Below are positions 8,726 to 17,450 of a DNA stretch of 64,000 bases, in pieces. A program made the position numbers and the translations under genes. Source of the DNA: Fibrobacter sp. Lineage in GTDB: Bacteria; Fibrobacterota; Fibrobacteria; Fibrobacterales; Fibrobacteraceae. Within the stretch, counting starts at the first letter, position 1. Each line of letters opens with the position of its first letter. The stretch lies in NCBI GenBank assembly GCA_017649565.1, contig JAGCGO010000082.1, forward strand, positions 1 to 64,000. The letters are read 5' to 3'. The notes under the pieces are model-generated. The model worked only from the letters and a program-made list of their open reading frames with translations, ran no database searches and was not told where the DNA came from.

Positions 8726-9745
8726 TTAGTCCTTTATGCAGCGGACTGAGGAATAGATTTCATAGCCGTTGAAATCAAAGGTAATCGCGTCGTTTTCGCG
8801 TCCTCTTAACAAGAGGTAAGATTGGGTTGTGTGCGTGTAATACCAAAAGTATGCATATTCACCCATGGCCCTGAAACTATTGGAGCTGGCGATATAACAA
8901 CCGGAAGCCACAAAGGAAAGTCCGTATCTATCTGTCCCGGCCGCAAAGTCTGAGTCCCAGCCATCAACCGATTTCAACGGGCTCAATACTCCGCTTGTAA
9001 AGTCTACAATGGTACCCACCTCGCTCTTTGACGGGATATGCCGCCCGTCGGGGCAGATTCCTTGAATTGGAGCGTAACCTAAATTGCATGTTTCTCCAAA
9101 AGCGCATTTGCTGGAATTTAACGCCGCATCGCGGCTGTACAGGCGCCCGTAAAGTCTGCAGTAGCGTCTTTCATCGTTGAAGCAGGTGGATACTCCTAGT
9201 TGGTTGCCAGAATAGTTCAGGTTCTCCGCCATCCAGGTCACGCCATTTACTTTTACAGTCTTGTACGTCTTGCCGTCACGGTTGTCGGTCATGGTGCGGT
9301 ATCTAATAGACAAACTGAATTGGTCGCCCGCTATTAGCAGGAGAGACTCGATGTCTTGCTTGTTTGTCGAAGAACTGCTGTTCGAGGAGTAGCTACTCGA
9401 TGACTTGGATTTGGAAGACCGCGAACTGCTGGAGTCATCCTCTTCCTCATCATCACTGCTAGAGACATCTTCATCATCGACACTACTGGAACTTTCCACA
9501 CGTTCGATTTTTTTACCACGAGCCGTAAGCGTGTCTGATTCACCTGCCCAGATATACACGGAATCGTGGTCATCAAACGTGCAGACATAGTGGTCCTTGT
9601 CGTTGCCAACAATAGCTTCGCGTCCTTCGCGCGTTTCGTCACAGGGATTGTCTGCAAATTCCGAATTTGATGTAAGCGAAAGATCGGACTCGTTCGACGT
9701 AAATGAGGAGTCGGCTCCACATGCAGTAAAAATGATTGAGCCCAA
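8726..9745 (-). CDS. FISUMP-domain lipoprotein with doubtful start codon
   Basis: The C-terminal half carries the Fibrobacter succinogenes major paralogous domain (TIGR02145): DNRDGKTYKTVKVNGVTWMAENL, then QGICPDGRHIPS, ending SSVRCIKD. A Ser/Asp-rich linker precedes it. The only standard start in the open frame is TTG at 9745. It has no ribosome binding site and would give just eight residues before the lipobox cysteine (FTAC). Upstream, in frame, an ATA codon at 9791-9793 sits four bases after AAGGGG. Starting there adds 16 residues with basic residues, giving a normal lipoprotein signal (NHRTLRTIQQL, then a hydrophobic core). The true start is therefore probably 9793, as an ATA start or an ATG lost by mutation. 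Function unknown; an outer-membrane or surface lipoprotein. Confidence 0.8.
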   Translation of the reverse strand: MGSIIFTACGADSSFTSNESDLSLTSNSEFADNPCDETREGREAIVGNDKDHYVCTFDDHDSVYIWAGESDTLTARGKKIERVESSSSVDDEDVSSSDDEEEDDSSSSRSSKSKSSSSYSSNSSSSTNKQDIESLLLIAGDQFSLSIRYRTMTDNRDGKTYKTVKVNGVTWMAENLNYSGNQLGVSTCFNDERRYCRLYGRLYSRDAALNSSKCAFGETCNLGYAPIQGICPDGRHIPSKSEVGTIVDFTSGVLSPLKSVDGWDSDFAAGTDRYGLSFVASGCYIASSNSFRAMGEYAYFWYYTHTTQSYLLLRGRENDAITFDFNGYEIYSSVRCIKD

Positions 9746-9964
9746 AGATAGGCATGTAAGTTGCTGAATAGTTCTTAGTGTGCGATGATTTATACTTCCC
9801 CTTAAATCTTTGTTTTGCGCCCTTTTTAAGCCATATCTTACACTTTGACGACTTTAAGTTTATCGGCGAGGTCATATACGAAACACGTATTCACTACGGG
9901 CCGGGGTATCAAGTTTTGATAAAAATATGTATCTTGGTAAGAACGATTTCATCATGGAGCCCTT

Positions 9965-11410
9965 ATGGTCGATTTCCTTAACGCGGTTGACAGCGTCCTT
10001 TATTACCCCATCCTGATTATCGTTCTCGCTGCGGCGGGAATCTACTTCAGCATACGCACGCGGTTCGTGCAAATCAGGCTTTTCGTGGAAGCGATCCGTT
10101 CGCTTATCGAACGTCCGCACGAGGCCGGCGGGGTATCTTCGTTGCAGGCGCTGCTAGTGTCTACCGCATCGCGAGTGGGCACGGGGAACATCATCGGTGT
10201 CTCGACAGCGATTTGCCTGGGCGGCGCGGGAGCCGCATTCTGGATGTGGGTGCTCGCGATTATCGGCGCGTCGTCGGCATTTGTCGAAAGTACGCTGGCG
10301 CAGGTGTACAAGCATCGCGACCACCGCACGAACGCATGTTACGGCGGTCCGGCATATTATATCGAAAGCGCACTGCACAGCCGCTGGCTCGGCGTCGTCT
10401 TCGCGGTGTTCCTGATTTCCACATACGCATTCGGCTTCAATCTGCTTTGTTCCTACAACCTGCAGTCGACCTTCGAAACGTACAGCTTCTACAACCCGTC
10501 GGTGACGCCGTGGATTATCGGCATAATCCTTGCGGTACTGGTGGGTTTCTGCCTGTTCGGCGGCGGCAAGCGCATCGTCAAGACGACCGGCGTGCTCGTT
10601 CCGGTCATGGGCCTTTTCTACGTGATCCTCGCGACCATCATGCTGATTGCGCACTTCGACTTGATCCCGTCGGTGATTGTCGCGATTATGCAGGACGCTT
10701 TCGACTTCCAGGCGATCGGCGGCGGCATTGCGGGCTCCTGCCTGATGTACGGCATCAAGCGCGGGCTCTATTCCAACGAGGCCGGCGTGGGTTCCGCTCC
10801 GAACGCTGCAGCGGCGGCTCATGTTTCGCACCCGGTAAAGCAAGGGCTTGCGCAGATGCTTTCCGTGTACATCGACACGCTTTTCCTCTGCACGGCGACA
10901 GCCCTGATGTGCCTTGTTTCCGGCGTGCCGGGGAATGCCGACAATGCAGGCGCCATGTACGTGCAGCAGGCGGTTTCCACGACTTTTGGCGTTGCAGGCC
11001 CCGTGTTCATCACGATTGCCATGACGCTGTTCGCCTTCACGACGCTGCTCGGCAACCTCTACTACGTGCATAACGCGATAGCGTACATCAACAAGAAGAA
11101 GATGCCCGGCAAAAAGCCGATGGCAGCAATCCACATCGCCTGCAGCCTGGTGGTGCTCTTTGGCGCGGTGACTCCTATGGACGCCTGCTGGGCGCTCGCC
11201 GACATCACGATGGGCGGCATGGCGCTGATCAACCTGCCGGCGTGCGTCATCCTGGGCGGGGTCGCATTCAAGGCTCTCCGCGACTACGAATTCCAGCGCA
11301 AGCAGGGCCGCAACCCGGCCTTCATCGCAAGGCATATCGGCATGGATCCCGACAAGCTCGACTACTGGAAGCACAAGGAACGCGACGAAAAGGATCCGCC
11401 AAGCATTTAA
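9965..11410 (+). CDS. Sodium:alanine/glycine symporter (AGCS family)
   Basis: Inner-membrane transporter of 481 residues that takes up alanine or glycine with sodium (AGCS family, AlsT/DagA type). Visible family signatures are GTGNIIGVSTAICLGGAGA near residue 64 and SNEAGVGSAPNAAAAAH near residue 270. There are about ten hydrophobic helices and the length is normal. The ATG at 9965 has a weak GGAG upstream. The gene stands alone between a divergent FISUMP lipoprotein gene and its own terminator. Substrate specificity cannot be told from sequence. Confidence 0.93.
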   Translation: MVDFLNAVDSVLYYPILIIVLAAAGIYFSIRTRFVQIRLFVEAIRSLIERPHEAGGVSSLQALLVSTASRVGTGNIIGVSTAICLGGAGAAFWMWVLAIIGASSAFVESTLAQVYKHRDHRTNACYGGPAYYIESALHSRWLGVVFAVFLISTYAFGFNLLCSYNLQSTFETYSFYNPSVTPWIIGIILAVLVGFCLFGGGKRIVKTTGVLVPVMGLFYVILATIMLIAHFDLIPSVIVAIMQDAFDFQAIGGGIAGSCLMYGIKRGLYSNEAGVGSAPNAAAAAHVSHPVKQGLAQMLSVYIDTLFLCTATALMCLVSGVPGNADNAGAMYVQQAVSTTFGVAGPVFITIAMTLFAFTTLLGNLYYVHNAIAYINKKKMPGKKPMAAIHIACSLVVLFGAVTPMDACWALADITMGGMALINLPACVILGGVAFKALRDYEFQRKQGRNPAFIARHIGMDPDKLDYWKHKERDEKDPPSI

Positions 11411-11462
11411 GCCAGACAACACAGCTCGGCAAGAAGGCAACGACCGGCCGATAGATGTCATC

Positions 11463-11513
11463 CCCCCCGCAGCCTGTAGTGAGCCTGTCGAACTAAGCGG
11501 GGGTCTTATTTTG
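11463..11513 (+). terminator. Terminator of the symporter gene
   Basis: CCCCCGC and GCGGGGG form a stem with a longer inner loop (AGCCTGTAGTGAGC), followed by TCTTATTTTGTT, about 50 bases after the stop codon. Confidence 0.7.
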
Positions 11514-11607
11514 TTCAAAAATCATATTGTGGAAAATAAAATTTTTTATAAAATCGTCAAAAATAGGCTATTTTTACGCAAAAATTAAAATTTCATATTG
11601 TAGACTA

Positions 11608-11635
11608 TTGACTTTCGGAAATTCGGCGATATATT
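11608..11635 (+). promoter_or_regulatory. Promoter of module 1 (TTGACT-16-TATATT)
   Basis: TTGACT at 11608-11613 and TATATT at 11630-11635 lie 53 bases before the DUF4423 start codon. The -35 region is part of a block CTATTGACTTT shared with the three other modules. AT-rich DNA with a GGCTATTTTTACGCAAAAA block lies upstream, aligned with similar blocks in modules 2-4. Confidence 0.75.
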
Positions 11636-11688
11636 GAGTTACGAGGACGGGCAAGGGCCCACCCCCGAACCCGCCTCTAGGAGGAACA

Positions 11689-12522
11689 ATGAAACCACTG
11701 CTTGAATACAAGAGCTACCGCCAGTACATCGCGGACTACTACGCCGACAGGAAGGCTAGATCCTCGTTCTCCTGGCAACAGTTTGCAAGATTGGCAGGAT
11801 TCTCGTCGCCAGTCTATCTCAAGTACGTAAGCGAGGGACGCTTCAACTTGAGCGAGGCCGCCGCGGAACGCGTGGCCCAGGCCATGCACCTGGCCGAATA
11901 CGAACGTAAATTCTTCGTCGAGATGGTCAAGCTCGACCATGCAAACAGCGACGGCGAAAAGAGGGCGGCGGTCAGCAAGATGCTGGCGATCGCGGAAGGC
12001 CACAAGGCAAAAATCGTGGATGCGGAATCGTTCCGCTTTTTCGAAAGCTGGAAGAACCCGGTGCTCCGCGAACTGGCTCCCGCGATGCCGGGGGCGAAGC
12101 CGCTCGCGCTCGCCCACGCCTGCCGCCCGGAAATCAGCGCGGCCGAGGTCAGCGAGTCGCTGAGCTTCCTGGTCAAGGCGAACCTGCTCCAGAAGGACAA
12201 GGACGGGAACTACAGACAGACCGACAAGACGGTGACGACCGGCCCGATGGATTTCACCCCGCTGGCCGTGCGCGGGCTGCACCGCCAGATGGGTGAAATC
12301 GCCCTCGATGCCATCGAGGGCGTGCCGCAAGACAAGCGGCACTTCTCGGGCCTCACGCTCGGCATCACGCGGGAAGCCTACGAGGAAATCGTCCGGAAAA
12401 TTGCCGAGTTCCGCAAGGAAATTATTGCGATAGCGACGCGCGAACCCGCGACGGACGAAGTCTACCGTCTGAACGTGCAGTTCTTCCCGATGACAAACAA
12501 GAGTATCAATCAAAAGGGGTAG
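11689..12522 (+). CDS. TIGR02147/DUF4423 family HTH-like protein, module 1
   Basis: 277-residue member of the second F. succinogenes paralogous family (TIGR02147, DUF4423). Residues about 25-70 (FSWQQFARLAGFSSPVYLKY, then SEGRFNLSEAAAERVAQAM) have the layout of a lambda-repressor-like helix-turn-helix. The rest is the DUF4423 domain, with KNPVLRELAP near residue 117 and VYRLNVQFFPMTNKS at the end. No membrane segment, so cytoplasmic. The ATG follows AGGAGG by six bases. The stop codon overlaps the AGGAGG of the next gene, a FISUMP lipoprotein, so the two are translated in tight coupling. Inference: a transcription regulator of its own module. Near-identical copies occur at 14865, 19379 and 22329. 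Confidence 0.88.
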   Translation: MKPLLEYKSYRQYIADYYADRKARSSFSWQQFARLAGFSSPVYLKYVSEGRFNLSEAAAERVAQAMHLAEYERKFFVEMVKLDHANSDGEKRAAVSKMLAIAEGHKAKIVDAESFRFFESWKNPVLRELAPAMPGAKPLALAHACRPEISAAEVSESLSFLVKANLLQKDKDGNYRQTDKTVTTGPMDFTPLAVRGLHRQMGEIALDAIEGVPQDKRHFSGLTLGITREAYEEIVRKIAEFRKEIIAIATREPATDEVYRLNVQFFPMTNKSINQKG

Positions 12523-12531
12523 GAGGATATC

Positions 12532-14634
12532 ATGAAAAAGGAAACTCAAAACACGCTAGTGTATGATTTTATCGGGACGGCCTTCTGCCTGGTCATGGCG
12601 TTCGTGCTCATCCTGATGTTTTCAGGCTGCTCCAACGACGAATCCAAACAGCCCGTAGGTTCCCTGGGCGGTGCCGAAGAGGAAACCGGCATCTACGCAC
12701 TGTCGGGGCGAGCCGGTGATGTTTATCCGAAGTCGATGAGGTTGACAAAACCAAGTTCGAACGAGGGAAATGAAGGCATTCGCTTGACAGCCAAAAAAGG
12801 CGTTGTCGTGGTCATTCATGAATTGGACTCTCTAACTCTCGACACAACTGGACTTGTATTTGTGGACACTATTGACAACGAGAACGGGCAATTTGCTTTT
12901 GGAAAATTTTCATTAAATAGTCCATACACGTTAATCGAAATACAAGATTCTTGTATTGCCCATGATTGTCAAACACGTGGCGTGTGGGGTTCCGAGAATT
13001 ATAGAAGAAGTATCCCAGTTCCATGCAATTATGACTCGCTATACGAAGCTTGGGGTGGAGGCTCCATGCCCACCTCTTGTGGAATTCTCGATTCGACCAA
13101 ACATCCCATTCCTTTAAGCGCAATTCTTGACGTGCGGAAACATGACGAAATCAGCATCAACTCTCTAACTTACTTGAAAATTCCTCTTGTAAAAAAATAC
13201 TTTGCCGAGGGAATGGACTTCGCTGCGGCGAGCAAGAAAGCAGAACAGGAACTCCTTGAAAATTTTGGCATTTACGAGGATCTTGGGGACTTCGAGAGTT
13301 TAGAGAGCGTAAATGGGGAATTGTCTTATGTATTGCAGATGATGGCCCATATCACACGCACGAGATGTTCGAATGTCATGGGTTTCGAATGGAATCTCGC
13401 AGAAGCTATGGTCTTTTATTACAACATATCACCTGCTACAGTCGCTGCATTAGGAGGAATTGTAGAAGAGACTTACTTGAATACGTTGAGGATGATTGAT
13501 TATGAAATCGGTTATTTCCTCCATCTGAAAAACTACGGAACTTGCACGGAAGCTCGAGAAAACGAAACACATAACATTATAACCATTCCCGACTCCGAAA
13601 AAGATCTTTACTTCGGTTATGACAATGATCGGATTTTACGCCACACAACCGATCCAATAATGGCTTCAATAGTCTGCCGTTCAAAAAAATGGGTGCCGGG
13701 ATGGAAAAAGATAGATTACACAACCGGGACGATGGTAGACCCCCGCGATGGCAAAACCTACAAGACCGTTACGTACGATTGGGATGGCGTCACGCAAACT
13801 TGGATGGCCGAAAACTTGAACTACGCGGATACGACATCCACAAACACCGACAGCGCCCTAAAAAATAATTTGCTCGGAAACACAAGTTGCTGGAAGGGAG
13901 ACTCCTCTTGCGAATCATTTGGCCGTTATTATACATGGATGGCAGCCATGAATCTAGACTGGTCCTCTATCAAAATGACTTCATACGTACACGATTTTGT
14001 AATAGATGAAGAATCTGACAACTATATGGATAGCAATTATATATCGGACGTGGAAGAGATGTGCTTGGCAATAAAATATGATGATAATAATTTTTTCGGA
14101 GACACCTCTTACAACATCCAGTACGAATATTGCGGCGTAAAAACAACAAACAACGAATGTCATTCAACCGATACAGCCGCAAGCGTATTTGAATATTGCC
14201 ATCATAGATACAACCAGTCCTGCCGCTTAGATTGTTCCGGATTTATCCCACAATCGGGCCCCGTAGCCCATCAAGGCGTATGTCCGGACGGATGGCGAAT
14301 CCCCAACAAGGAAGACTGGATAATTTTAACCGAGAACATAGATAGACAGGGAGCTTTGTTTAACGATCCCATCGGAAGCGGTTTTGGAATTTACGAGGCG
14401 ATGAATGTGGAATTTGTCAATTCAGACGTTCCCGGGTTACAGATAACGGATGGAGCTTTTGATAAAATTATATTCGCTTCCGTTCCTGATATTAACGACG
14501 CTCCCGAACAAAGACCTGCTTTCATGTACGAAGTCTATTTTGGCTTTCAGCCAATCAGATACTTGAATACCTTTGGAAATATTGATTTCTATGAACTTAA
14601 TAAAGAAGTCAATGTCCGCTGCATCAAGAACTAG
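12532..14634 (+). CDS. FISUMP-domain lipoprotein, module 1
   Basis: 700-residue lipoprotein; the lipobox cysteine is Cys33 (LMFSGC) after a long signal segment. Residues about 80-130 look like a carboxypeptidase-regulatory-like beta domain (IHELDSLTLDTTG, then GQFAFGKFSLNSPYTLIEI). A helical region follows (FAAASKKAEQELLENFGIYED). The FISUMP domain starts at about residue 403 (DPRDGKTYKTVTYDWDG, TWMAENL) and includes GVCPDGWRIPNKEDW and a terminal VRCIKN. It follows the DUF4423 gene by nine bases. The first 37 codons are almost identical in DNA to those of the gene at 20222, whereas the middles diverge strongly, as in surface proteins under diversifying change. Function unknown. Confidence 0.88.
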   Translation: MKKETQNTLVYDFIGTAFCLVMAFVLILMFSGCSNDESKQPVGSLGGAEEETGIYALSGRAGDVYPKSMRLTKPSSNEGNEGIRLTAKKGVVVVIHELDSLTLDTTGLVFVDTIDNENGQFAFGKFSLNSPYTLIEIQDSCIAHDCQTRGVWGSENYRRSIPVPCNYDSLYEAWGGGSMPTSCGILDSTKHPIPLSAILDVRKHDEISINSLTYLKIPLVKKYFAEGMDFAAASKKAEQELLENFGIYEDLGDFESLESVNGELSYVLQMMAHITRTRCSNVMGFEWNLAEAMVFYYNISPATVAALGGIVEETYLNTLRMIDYEIGYFLHLKNYGTCTEARENETHNIITIPDSEKDLYFGYDNDRILRHTTDPIMASIVCRSKKWVPGWKKIDYTTGTMVDPRDGKTYKTVTYDWDGVTQTWMAENLNYADTTSTNTDSALKNNLLGNTSCWKGDSSCESFGRYYTWMAAMNLDWSSIKMTSYVHDFVIDEESDNYMDSNYISDVEEMCLAIKYDDNNFFGDTSYNIQYEYCGVKTTNNECHSTDTAASVFEYCHHRYNQSCRLDCSGFIPQSGPVAHQGVCPDGWRIPNKEDWIILTENIDRQGALFNDPIGSGFGIYEAMNVEFVNSDVPGLQITDGAFDKIIFASVPDINDAPEQRPAFMYEVYFGFQPIRYLNTFGNIDFYELNKEVNVRCIKN

Positions 14635-14677
14635 AGTCTCTCTCATAAAACCCCCTTGTTGTGGCTAGGAGGAAAAG

Positions 14678-14708
14678 GAAGACGGGCTTCGGCCCGCCTT
14701 CTTTTTTT
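14678..14708 (+). terminator. Terminator of module 1 with UUCG tetraloop
   Basis: GAAGACGGGC-TTCG-GCCCGCCTTC stem-loop followed by T7. The same hairpin recurs at 19124 and 22095. It is preceded by GGCTAGGAGGAAAA, a copy of the gene-junction ribosome binding site with no gene behind it. Confidence 0.95.
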
Positions 14709-14814
14709 CGCATTTAATATGTTGTTTGTATTATCAAAAATCACCATTTTTTGTAGTGCTATGCAAAATTTGCCTATTTTTTGCTAAAAACAAAGAAAAT
14801 TTATGATAAAACTA

Positions 14815-14843
14815 TTGACTTTTTAAAAAATCGGGTTTATATT
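14815..14843 (+). promoter_or_regulatory. Promoter of module 2 (TTGACT-17-TATATT)
   Basis: TTGACT at 14815-14820 and TATATT at 14838-14843, spacer 17. It lies 21 bases before the DUF4423 ATG and is preceded by AAAACTA and the shared TTTGCCTATTTTTTGC block at about 14770. Confidence 0.88.
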
Positions 14844-14864
14844 TGAATTCGTTAGGAGGAAACC

Positions 14865-15698
14865 ATGAAAGATGTACTAGAATACACGAACTACCGCCAG
14901 TACATTGCGGACTATTACGCCGAGAAAAAGGCCAAGTCCGCATTCACCTGGCAGGAGTTCACGCGAGCCGCAGGTTTTTCTTCGCCAGTTCACCTTAAAT
15001 ACGCGAGCGAAGGCCGGCTCAACCTGAGCGACACTGCCGCGAAACGCGTGGCACAGGCCATGCACCTCGTCGATTTCGAGCAGGATTACTTTTGCGAATT
15101 GGTCAAGCTTGACAACGCGAAGACCGATTCCGAGAAAAAGGCCGCCTTCAACAAAATGCTTGCAATTGCAGACGCCCACAAGGCTAAAATCATCGAAGGC
15201 GATTCATTCCGCTACTTCGAGAGCTGGAAAAATCCGGTTCTCCGCGAACTCGCCCCCTCGATGCCCGGGGCAAAGCCACTCGCACTCGCCCGCGCATGCC
15301 GGCCGGAAATTACTGCAGCCGAAGTGACCGAATCGTTGAACTTCCTGGTCAAGGCGGACCTGCTCAAAAAAGACAAGGACGGGAATTATGCACGGACCGA
15401 AACGGGCGTAACGACGGGACCGATGGACGTGACCCCAGTGGCTGTCCGCAGCATGCACCGACAGATGGGCGAATTCGCGTTGGATGCCATCGAAGGCGTT
15501 CCGCAGAACGAACGGCATTTCTCGGGCCTCACGCTCGGCATCACACGCGAGGCCTACGAAGAAATCGTGCAGAAAATTGCCGAATTCCGCAAGGAAATCA
15601 TCGCCATCGCAACGAGAGACACTGCAACAGAAGAGGTTTACCGTCTGAACGTGCAGTTTTTCCCGATGACAAACAAGGGTATCAATAAAAAGGGCTAG
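14865..15698 (+). CDS. TIGR02147/DUF4423 family HTH-like protein, module 2
   Basis: 277 residues, same length and domain plan as the copy at 11689: N-terminal HTH-like part (FTWQEFTRAAGFSSPVHLKY) and DUF4423. Differences from the other copies are concentrated at residues about 70-95 and in the tail. The RBS AGGAGG is six bases before the ATG. Its stop TAG overlaps the AGGAGG of the downstream lipoprotein gene. It probably acts on its own promoter or on the lipoprotein regulon; not shown by sequence alone. Confidence 0.88.
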   Translation: MKDVLEYTNYRQYIADYYAEKKAKSAFTWQEFTRAAGFSSPVHLKYASEGRLNLSDTAAKRVAQAMHLVDFEQDYFCELVKLDNAKTDSEKKAAFNKMLAIADAHKAKIIEGDSFRYFESWKNPVLRELAPSMPGAKPLALARACRPEITAAEVTESLNFLVKADLLKKDKDGNYARTETGVTTGPMDVTPVAVRSMHRQMGEFALDAIEGVPQNERHFSGLTLGITREAYEEIVQKIAEFRKEIIAIATRDTATEEVYRLNVQFFPMTNKGINKKG

Positions 15699-15707
15699 GA
15701 GGAAACC

Positions 15708-17432
15708 ATGTATTACTCAAAAATCGTCAGGCAGGTTGCCTGCAAAATGGCGCTGCTGCTCGCCTTTATATTCGCAGCATGTTCCGAGGACATAGCTACA
15801 TCTACACTCGCACATGAAGGCGGCTATACCGAAGAAACTGCATTTCTCGAAAACATCAAGGTGGTCGCGCAGGCAAGACGATTCGAGCCCGTTATCATTG
15901 ACTCACTCTTCGACTCCTCTGCGACTCGATTGATCAGTTCAGTTTTTCCGGGTTCTATCATAAGAATGTCTGAATTGGATTCCATCACTTTCCAAACAAC
16001 AGGTGCGGTTTACTATAGTCGCAGTGAAGATTCTACGGGGGTGTTCAGTTTTGATAGCATTTCGCTGAATAGCCCTTATGTTATGCTTGAGCTGTCTTCT
16101 CCTTGCTGCACATATAATGAAGCGGAAGAAAAAATTGCTTGGGCAGATGTATGCTACGTGAACGACGTTCATTATATACCATATAGTCTAATCGTTGATT
16201 TGCGAGAGTCTAGGAATGTCGGCATCAATGTGGTGACAACAATGGTGACAAAGCGTTTGCTGACTTTGATGAGCCAAGGAACGAGCTTTGAAGACGCCAA
16301 AGCGACGGCCGAAAGTGAAATACTCCGTGCTTTGGGCATCTATGGCGTTCCTTACCGCTTTGACAAGATCGTTTCTGATGAAAACCGCACGGAAATTCTA
16401 ATGGCAGACAATCTAGGCGTTTGGCTTATGACCAATTATACGCAGGTATCTACGTTGCGCATAACGAATTCGTTTGGCGGATCTGGCTCATTTAATGCGG
16501 ATTCTTCCATAAAGGACTTTCTTGATAAAAACGTGGACAGTTGGATCAAATCAGAATGGATTGACAAAGACGAAAAGGCATCTTTGCAAGACTACATGCA
16601 GAACTTCATGGCCGCCATTTATGGCCTTGGTCAGTGCACTGCCGAAAACGAAGGTTACAGCACCACATATCCTTATAGCGAACCTAAAAATTATCCTCTT
16701 AGCGAACTTAAAGAGATTGACTTTGTTTGTAAAACGGGAACATGGTCTTATCTAATTCATTATGCCGTCTCTGATAGCGTAGGAGCCGTCTTTGGACAGA
16801 TGACAGACTCCCGTGATAGCACAAAATACAAGACCGTAACATACAACATTGATGGCAAAACGCAAACCTGGCTTGCCGAAAACCTGAAATATAATTCCGC
16901 AGACGGCCTCTATTTTTGGCATGAAGCCATGAACTTGCCCGATTCTATAGCACTGGTTCCCTACGAATCTTGCATCGAAGAACAAAAATATTCATATTGC
17001 GACCGCATGCAAGTAGAAAAGAAGTATCTTGACTACGAAAAAATTTGGGCCATAACGGATTCTGTAAAGGCGGCCTCAAAAACCTACCAAGGGATATGCC
17101 CTGATGGATGGCATCTTCCCGACGCAAATGAATGGCAAACGTTGCGTGACTATGTGACAGAAAAGCTTAATTTGGACCTGTTAAGATTTGAAGATATTAT
17201 GGCAATCGCCGGATTCGGAGAATCTGATGCAGAAACCGGGTCGGTATATGCCGTTAAAATCGACAGTACAGTTCATTTTGATCAGAATTTACATATTCCT
17301 GTTTATGATCCTAGGATAAGCGCGGTTTTCATCCAAAACACAAGCTGGGCTTATGTCAGCATAGAAAGCGTGGAAGTCCTAACAGGATTTGTAGATAAAA
17401 ATCCACTTTTTGTCCGTTGCGTCAAGGATTAA
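15708..17432 (+). CDS. FISUMP-domain lipoprotein A, module 2
   Basis: 574 residues. Signal peptide with lipobox FAAC (Cys26). A beta-rich regulatory-like segment at about 80-130 (LSELDSITF-type wording, then GVFSFDSISLNSPYVMLEL). A helical stretch (FEDAKATAESEILRALGIYG). The FISUMP domain starts at about residue 366 in the variant form DSRDSTKYKTVTYNIDG, with TWLAENL and QGICPDGWHLPD, and ends VRCVKD. Several Cys residues in the middle may form disulphides. It is followed after 18 bases by a second FISUMP gene with its own AGGAGG, so this module carries two lipoproteins. Function unknown; surface location inferred from the signal. Confidence 0.86.
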   Translation: MYYSKIVRQVACKMALLLAFIFAACSEDIATSTLAHEGGYTEETAFLENIKVVAQARRFEPVIIDSLFDSSATRLISSVFPGSIIRMSELDSITFQTTGAVYYSRSEDSTGVFSFDSISLNSPYVMLELSSPCCTYNEAEEKIAWADVCYVNDVHYIPYSLIVDLRESRNVGINVVTTMVTKRLLTLMSQGTSFEDAKATAESEILRALGIYGVPYRFDKIVSDENRTEILMADNLGVWLMTNYTQVSTLRITNSFGGSGSFNADSSIKDFLDKNVDSWIKSEWIDKDEKASLQDYMQNFMAAIYGLGQCTAENEGYSTTYPYSEPKNYPLSELKEIDFVCKTGTWSYLIHYAVSDSVGAVFGQMTDSRDSTKYKTVTYNIDGKTQTWLAENLKYNSADGLYFWHEAMNLPDSIALVPYESCIEEQKYSYCDRMQVEKKYLDYEKIWAITDSVKAASKTYQGICPDGWHLPDANEWQTLRDYVTEKLNLDLLRFEDIMAIAGFGESDAETGSVYAVKIDSTVHFDQNLHIPVYDPRISAVFIQNTSWAYVSIESVEVLTGFVDKNPLFVRCVKD

Positions 17433-17450
17433 ATAAAGGAGGAACATCTT

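Noticed and set aside
10154..11518. 454-residue frame antisense to the symporter gene
   Set aside because: Shadow of the GC-rich symporter gene, and it crosses that gene's terminator.
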